From contig JALWKR010000264.1 of the NCBI GenBank assembly GCA_027081375.1, positions 1 to 10,661 on the forward strand: a stretch of 10,661 bases of DNA. The letters are read 5' to 3'. Position 1 is the first letter of the stretch. Each line of letters starts with the position of its first letter. A model generated the notes under the pieces. That model was not told the DNA's origin and made no database searches. It was given only the letters and a program-made list of their open reading frames with translations. Positions 6,086-10,661 of this stretch are shown here, in pieces. The position numbers were made by a program, and so were the translations under genes. This DNA comes from Persephonella sp. GTDB lineage: Bacteria > Aquificota > Aquificia > Aquificales > Hydrogenothermaceae.

Positions 6086-6100
6086 TGCAAATGATTTGCA
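6086..6100. promoter_or_regulatory. Perfect 7-1-7 palindrome between the peptidase gene and metF
   Basis: TGCAAAT-G-ATTTGCA lies just after the peptidase stop and 36 bases ahead of the first metF start. The 7-1-7 format is that of Fur/PerR/Zur-type operators, though the bases differ from the classical Fur box. It could also act as a weak hairpin. Its position would suit control of metF, or attenuation between the two genes. Confidence 0.3.
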
Positions 6101-8950
6101 TTAATGTTTACTTCTGTACTTAGAAAAATCTACAGTTATCTTTATTTTCTTTCCTTTTCTAATTACTTCTACAAAGCTTTTTTCAGGAGGGTTTATAAGA
6201 AGTAGCTTTAAATCTTCTACAGTTTTTACAGGTTTTCCGTTGAAAGAAACTATTAGATCTCCTTTTTTAATACCTGATTTCTCAGCGATAGAAGTTTTCA
6301 CAAGTTCTTCTACTAAAAGACCTTTTTCTGTTTCTTTTACATATACTCCTAGCTTTTTTGATACAGCTCCTTTCATCATCTCTGTAAAGATAAAAATATC
6401 TCCTTTTTCTTTTTCAGGTTGTTCCCCTTGAAGAATAATAGCCTGAGCTACCTTTACTCTTCTTTTTACTCTACTTGGAATCCCATATCCATAGGCAAGA
6501 TGTCCGTTCCCTGCTAAAACTATCAATGTTTTTTCAGGATGTTCTTTTATATAGTTTGCCGCCGTTTCTGCCATAGTTTCATCCCATAAAAGCTGTGACT
6601 GATAAAAGTTTATAAACTTTTTTAAATCTCCGTGGGAATGCATTTTATAAATTCTAAAAAGATAATTTTTATACTCTAGGTTTGAAAAATCTATCTCTTT
6701 AGGAAGTTTTTTCTTTTCTTTTTCTGTTAGACTATCAATTCCTTTTCTTGCAACTTTTTCTATGAGTTTTACATCTAGATTTAAAGCAATGACAGGAATT
6801 TTATTTTCTTTAGCAAACTTTAGTATTGGTTTGTACAGATGGTAATCATATTTCCACTGAGTAAAGTATTTTGTTTTTCTTAAAAACTGTGTTTCTGAGA
6901 TTTTTCCATCTATATAATCATCTAAATACTTCTGAAAATCTCTTCCAAACATTTCCATCCCAATAGCAACTTCTACCCCTCTATCTTTTAAAGCCTTTAT
7001 TATCTGATACTGAACAGCATGATGTTCAAACTTTGTATGATGTTCCCCTACATAAATAACCTTTTTATCCTTTAGAAAATCTATTATCTGATTAAATGTG
7101 GAAAATCCTTTTTGAGTAATAATAGAAGAAGGCTCATTTATGATTACTTTTATTCCATCTTGGGTATTTTGGAATACCTTTTTTCTTCCTAAACCCAAAG
7201 ACACATACGTATAACCACCGTAATGTTTTAACAGGTATAAACCTTTTTCTAAAACATCTTTTGAAGGAGTATTTAAAACAAAAATGGCTTTTTCTTCAGA
7301 GAATGGATTTTTATAGCCTTTCACAAAAAATCCTTCTTTGTTTTCTTTTCTGCCAAATATTTTTTCTACAACAGAATTGTTTTTGCCGCAAATAACACAT
7401 GTATTTCCTATTAGGTATTCATACTTAAAGTCTTTAGCGTAAATAACTTTTGCTTTTTTAAAGAGATTTAAAAAAGGCTCATATATATTTTCTTTTTCCT
7501 TTTCAACAAAAATAACTGGCTTTTCTTCTCCAAAAAGAAAATATAAAACAGGAGCAATTTCTTCTTCTGAAAGCTTTCTAAAAAGGTCATACTTTTCATC
7601 TATATTCAAATAAAGAGGTATATCTTTTACAACAAAGGAAGGATTTTCTTCATCTGTTAAAAAGGTGTAGGTTTTGTAGTATGAGTTAACAGAAATAGGA
7701 ATGTCTAACTGATAATTCTTTGTTTTATCTATTTTTAGATTAATCTGAAAAAGCCCGCCTTTGTTTATAAAAAAATCAGCTTTAAATACCTTTATTTCAG
7801 GAATCCCTTTTTTGTTAACCCACTGGTTAAAAAACTCTTTAAAGTCCTTTTTTGAAACCTTTTCAAAGGATTTTTCTATATCTTTCCAAGAAGCTCTTTT
7901 GAACTTGTTTTCTATGTAAAATTTATTTAAAGCCTCAAAAAAAGTTTTATCTCCAACTTTTTTTCTTAGCATATGGAAAACCATTGCAGATTTACCGTAT
8001 CCTATAGCCTCATCTACAGGATTTTTCTTAAATCTAAAGTTTTTCAATGGATACTCGTTTTTTTCATTAACAAAAGCCATGTATTTTAAAAGTAGCTTTT
8101 TTCTATAAATAGAAGGATTCTCTGAAAGATAATGATCTGAAAGATCTGTAGTTAAACCTTCTGACCAGTTTCCTTTATCAAAATCCACATATACGCTACA
8201 CCCAAACCATTGATGAAGTATCTCATGGGGAAGAGAAGTTTTTAGAATGAAAGGATATTTTATAATCTGTTTCCCTATAAGAGTAAACGTTGGCATAGAA
8301 TAACCAGTGGGAAATCTATTTTCAACAATAGAAAAACTTTTGTAAGGGAAATCCCCAATAAGTTTGCTATAAAGGGATATATACTCTGATGCCTTTTTTA
8401 TATATATATCTGACAGATTTTTGTCTTTTTTAAAGAGATACGTTTTTATCTGAATATCACCAAGTTTTTTTGTATTAACAACATAATCAGGAGAAGCTAT
8501 TAGATGAATTTCCTCAACAGGATACACAGTATCAAAGGAAAATGTTCCATCTATTTTTGAAACAAGATTTCCTTCAGAAACAGCAACAAAATTTTCAGGA
8601 AGTTTTACATTCAGTTTGTACACAGCAAGCTTGTTTATGCCTGGATACCAGTTATTCATAAGATATACGTAATCTTCTCCAACCATATTGTTTGCGGAGT
8701 AAGATGGAAAACGTTTAGTAAAAGAAAATGAAACTGTTTCTCCTTTTTCAATAACAGATTTTTTTATATCTGTATTGAAACCCTGTGCAAATATATGAAT
8801 ATTTTCACTGGAACTGTTTTCTATAACAGCTTTTCCATTGATTGTGTGATTTTTTACATCTATGGTTATATCCAGCTTGTATAAAATTTGAGAAAAAGAA
8901 GAATATACAATTATGAGAAATAAAACAGTAAGATATATAATGTTATTCAT
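6101..8950 (-). CDS. Secreted M1-family metallopeptidase fused to ChaN-like and PDZ domains
   Basis: The 949-residue protein has a signal peptide (1-20, ending YSSFS). An M1 aminopeptidase-like part (about 20-460) carries the zinc motif HEILH (242-246) with Glu264 in NWSEGL, a one-residue-shorter spacing than the usual HExxH-x18-E. A substrate-site segment GYSMPTF (216-222) and a likely catalytic Tyr318 in GYGKSAM are also present. After a less clear middle region (460-615) comes a ChaN-like domain (about 617-840, PF04187-type, haem-binding lipoprotein family) with YVGEHHTKFEHH, GMEMFGR and LAGNGHLAYG. A PDZ domain ends the protein (866-942, with SGIKKGDLIVSFNGKPV). It should act outside the cytoplasm, possibly in peptide turnover linked to haem or metal handling; that role is inference. 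AGGAG precedes the ATG by seven bases. Confidence 0.88.
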   Translation of the reverse strand: MNNIIYLTVLFLIIVYSSFSQILYKLDITIDVKNHTINGKAVIENSSSENIHIFAQGFNTDIKKSVIEKGETVSFSFTKRFPSYSANNMVGEDYVYLMNNWYPGINKLAVYKLNVKLPENFVAVSEGNLVSKIDGTFSFDTVYPVEEIHLIASPDYVVNTKKLGDIQIKTYLFKKDKNLSDIYIKKASEYISLYSKLIGDFPYKSFSIVENRFPTGYSMPTFTLIGKQIIKYPFILKTSLPHEILHQWFGCSVYVDFDKGNWSEGLTTDLSDHYLSENPSIYRKKLLLKYMAFVNEKNEYPLKNFRFKKNPVDEAIGYGKSAMVFHMLRKKVGDKTFFEALNKFYIENKFKRASWKDIEKSFEKVSKKDFKEFFNQWVNKKGIPEIKVFKADFFINKGGLFQINLKIDKTKNYQLDIPISVNSYYKTYTFLTDEENPSFVVKDIPLYLNIDEKYDLFRKLSEEEIAPVLYFLFGEEKPVIFVEKEKENIYEPFLNLFKKAKVIYAKDFKYEYLIGNTCVICGKNNSVVEKIFGRKENKEGFFVKGYKNPFSEEKAIFVLNTPSKDVLEKGLYLLKHYGGYTYVSLGLGRKKVFQNTQDGIKVIINEPSSIITQKGFSTFNQIIDFLKDKKVIYVGEHHTKFEHHAVQYQIIKALKDRGVEVAIGMEMFGRDFQKYLDDYIDGKISETQFLRKTKYFTQWKYDYHLYKPILKFAKENKIPVIALNLDVKLIEKVARKGIDSLTEKEKKKLPKEIDFSNLEYKNYLFRIYKMHSHGDLKKFINFYQSQLLWDETMAETAANYIKEHPEKTLIVLAGNGHLAYGYGIPSRVKRRVKVAQAIILQGEQPEKEKGDIFIFTEMMKGAVSKKLGVYVKETEKGLLVEELVKTSIAEKSGIKKGDLIVSFNGKPVKTVEDLKLLLINPPEKSFVEVIRKGKKIKITVDFSKYRSKH

Positions 8951-8985
8951 TGCAAGACTCCTGACATAAAAGTAGCTTTAAAGAA

Positions 8986-8994
8986 AGTATAAAT
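8986..8994. promoter_or_regulatory. Overlapping divergent -10 elements between the peptidase gene and smpB
   Basis: In the 59-base gap, TATAAAT (8988-8994) reads toward smpB and TATACT (8991-8986) reads toward the peptidase gene. No good -35 sits at 17 bases for either; CTGACA at 8961 is 21 bases from the smpB -10. The compact gap means that both genes probably share this small promoter region. Confidence 0.3.
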
Positions 8995-9009
8995 GAAAAA
9001 GGTGAAAAA

Positions 9010-9468
9010 ATGGGAATAAAAGTAGTAGCAACAAACAAACAGGCGTACCACAACTACGATATTTTAGAGACTTACGAAGCAGGACTTGTTCTTCAAGGTT
9101 CAGAAGTAAAATCACTAAGGGAAGGAGCAGTAAACCTTAAAGACTCATTTATAAGAATAGATAATGGAGAGGCTTATATATACAACATGTATATTGCTCC
9201 TTATAAGCCTGCTGCTAGGCTTCAGCATGACCCCTACAGGAAAAGAAAACTGCTGCTTCACAAAAGAGAAATTTTAAAACTTATGGGTAAAGTTCAGGAG
9301 AAAGGATTAACAATAATTCCTTTAAAGCTTTACTTTAAAAATGGAAAAGCTAAACTTGAAATAGCCTTAGCAAAAGGTAAAGCGAAATACGAAAAAAGAC
9401 AGGCAATAAAAGAAAGAGACATGAGAAGAGAACTTTCTAAAAAATATAAAGGAAAGATAAAACTCTAA
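9010..9468 (+). CDS. smpB: SsrA-binding protein SmpB
   Basis: SmpB binds tmRNA and brings it to stalled ribosomes in trans-translation. The 152-residue length is typical. Conserved parts are NYDILETYEAGLVLQGSEVK (15-34), the loop around IAPY (62-65), DPYRKRKLLLHK (74-85), GLTIIPLKLYFKNGKAKLE (99-117) and the LAKGKAKYEKR segment (120-130). A basic C-terminal tail (131-152) is the part that enters the mRNA channel in known SmpB. AGGTGA precedes the ATG. It is divergent from the peptidase gene and convergent with rpoD, and a terminator follows. The tmRNA gene (ssrA), often near smpB in bacteria, is not in this window. Confidence 0.97.
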   Translation: MGIKVVATNKQAYHNYDILETYEAGLVLQGSEVKSLREGAVNLKDSFIRIDNGEAYIYNMYIAPYKPAARLQHDPYRKRKLLLHKREILKLMGKVQEKGLTIIPLKLYFKNGKAKLEIALAKGKAKYEKRQAIKERDMRRELSKKYKGKIKL

Positions 9469-9501
9469 AGTTTGAAAATTGGAAAATAATATCAAAAAGA
9501 A

Positions 9502-9525
9502 AAAAGCTCCCTTCCGGGAGCTTTT
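9502..9525. terminator. Bidirectional intrinsic terminator between smpB and rpoD
   Basis: AAAAGCTCCC (9502-9511) and GGGAGCTTTT (9516-9525) form a perfect ten-pair stem closed by a TTCC loop, with A and T tracts on the two sides. It lies between the smpB stop and the rpoD stop and can serve both genes. Confidence 0.92.
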
Positions 9526-9528
9526 AAT

Positions 9529-10661
9529 TTAATCTTCGCAGAATGGTCTGAGATATTTTGCTCTGTGAGGGTGTCTTAGTTTTCTAAGGGCTTTAGCTTC
9601 AATCTGTCTAATTCTTTCTCTTGTAACACCAAACTTCTTACCCACCTGTTCAAGGGTATACTCCGTATCATCCTCAAGTCCAAATCTGTATCTGAGAACC
9701 TGCTCTTCTCTTTCTGAAAGGGTTGATAAAACCTCTTCAAGCTGTTGTCTGAGAGCCTGTCTCAAGACATGCTGTTCAGGAGAAAGAACAGTTTTGTCTT
9801 CAATAAAGTCTCCTAAGTGGGACTCATCATCATCACCAATTGGAGTTTCAAGGGATATAGGCTCTTGAGATGTTCTGAGGATTTTTCTCACTTTTTCAGC
9901 AGGCATTCCAACTTTCTTAGCTATCTCTTCAGGAGTTGGTTCTCTTCCAAGCTCCTGAACCATTGAACGAGATACTCTTACAAGTTTATTAATAGTTTCA
10001 ATCATATGAACAGGTATTCTGATAGTTCTAGCCTGATCTGCTATTGCTCTGGTTATTGCCTGTCTAATCCACCATGTAGCATAAGTGGAGAATTTATATC
10101 CTTTTTTGTAGTCAAACTTATCAACAGCTTTCATAAGACCAATATTTCCTTCCTGAATAAGATCTAGAAATTGAAGACCTCTGTTTGTGTACTTCTTGGC
10201 GATAGATACAACAAGTCTTAGGTTTGACTGAACAATTTTCTGTTTTGTTTCGTTTACCTGATGTCTTCCTTCTTGAATAATTTTCATTACATAATCAAAT
10301 TCTCCTGGAACAGTTCCAATTTTCTCTCTAAGTTCTGCAACTTCTTCTCTTAGTTTTAAAACCTCTGTTCTAAGTATTTCAAATCTTCCAAAAGAAAGCC
10401 CGTTTTCTTCTATTTTTCTTAATATTTCAGGATCAGAGTAATCTCCTTTAAGAAGTTTTTCTACATCAGGGTCTATTTTTTCTAATTTTCTTATTCTTTT
10501 ATTAAGATCTTTCTCTTTTCTTTTTAATCTTTGGTATAACTCTTTTAATTCATCAGCTATCTTGTCTAATTTTGTGAACTTAATATTTAGGCTTCTAACA
10601 AACCTGTTAACAGAAGCATGTTTTTTTACAAACTGCTTTTTTAATTCTTCATTTTCAGGGT
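9529..10661 (-). CDS. rpoD: RNA polymerase primary sigma factor (sigma-70), partial at right edge
   Basis: The frame stays open from the stop to the window edge, giving 376 codons of the C-terminal part; the internal ATG at 10287 is not the gene start. The upstream 124 codons are charged and helical (for example [10 protein letters not shown] on the way to [11 protein letters not shown]), as in the region between 1.2 and 2.1. Then come region 2 ([56 protein letters not shown]), region 3 ([13 protein letters not shown] to the [10 protein letters not shown] linker) and region 4 ([15 protein letters not shown], with the -35 binding helix [14 protein letters not shown]). This is the housekeeping sigma factor with which CalpS would compete for core polymerase. 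The N-terminus, including region 1.1 if present, is outside. Confidence 0.97.
   Translation of the reverse strand, partial: PENEELKKQFVKKHASVNRFVRSLNIKFTKLDKIADELKELYQRLKRKEKDLNKRIRKLEKIDPDVEKLLKGDYSDPEILRKIEENGLSFGRFEILRTEVLKLREEVAELREKIGTVPGEFDYVMKIIQEGRHQVNETKQKIVQSNLRLVVSIAKKYTNRGLQFLDLIQEGNIGLMKAVDKFDYKKGYKFSTYATWWIRQAITRAIADQARTIRIPVHMIETINKLVRVSRSMVQELGREPTPEEIAKKVGMPAEKVRKILRTSQEPISLETPIGDDDESHLGDFIEDKTVLSPEQHVLRQALRQQLEEVLSTLSEREEQVLRYRFGLEDDTEYTLEQVGKKFGVTRERIRQIEAKALRKLRHPHRAKYLRPFCED

Noticed and set aside
10306..10318. Palindrome TGGAAC-A-GTTCCA
   Set aside because: It lies inside the rpoD coding frame, where Pro-Val-Thr codons explain it. No regulatory role is supported.

Overview
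The window looks like part of a chromosome from a thermophilic bacterium of the Aquificota, most likely the Hydrogenothermaceae (Sulfurihydrogenibium/Persephonella-like). This is inferred from the AT-rich, Lys/Glu-rich coding style, the flavour of the MetF, SmpB and RpoD proteins, and the presence of a Lon-SAVED/sigma-factor module that was first characterised in Sulfurihydrogenibium. The species cannot be fixed from the sequence alone.

Left part (1-391): the last 27 codons of a DDE transposase run in from the left edge. They are followed by a hairpin and then a two-repeat CRISPR remnant. The repeats end in ATTGCGAC, like the type III crRNA handle of Thermus, and the second repeat is decayed at its 3' end, as the last repeat of an array often is. 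This looks like the trailing end of an array cut off by an insertion sequence.

Centre (392-4288, minus strand): a compact four-gene operon. Read in the direction of transcription it encodes a coiled-coil MazF/PemK-fold protein (4288-3605), an ECF-like sigma factor (CalpS, 3615-2935), a degenerate MazF-like protein (CalpT, 2887-1988) and a Lon protease-SAVED sensor (CalpL, 1987-392). The last three match the known CRISPR-associated Lon protease system. There, cyclic tetra-adenylate made by a type III CRISPR complex makes CalpL oligomerise and cut CalpT, which frees CalpS to redirect transcription. The fourth gene, with an apparently intact MazF Arg/Ser-Thr pair, is the least explained part. 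No cas10 or other cas gene lies in the window, so the signal must come from elsewhere in the genome.

Divergent from the operon is a 49-codon, very basic small ORF preceded by a GGAAC element of the kind used by ECF sigma factors. It is a speculative target for CalpS. Next comes a lipoprotein cytochrome c.

Right part (5159-10661): ordinary housekeeping genes. These are metF, a large secreted M1-peptidase/ChaN/PDZ fusion protein upstream of it on the same strand, smpB on the plus strand, and the C-terminal two thirds or so of rpoD (sigma-70) running off the right edge. Two clear bidirectional hairpin terminators separate the convergent pairs cytochrome c/metF and smpB/rpoD. The defence locus with its CRISPR and IS debris therefore sits beside a stable chromosomal backbone.
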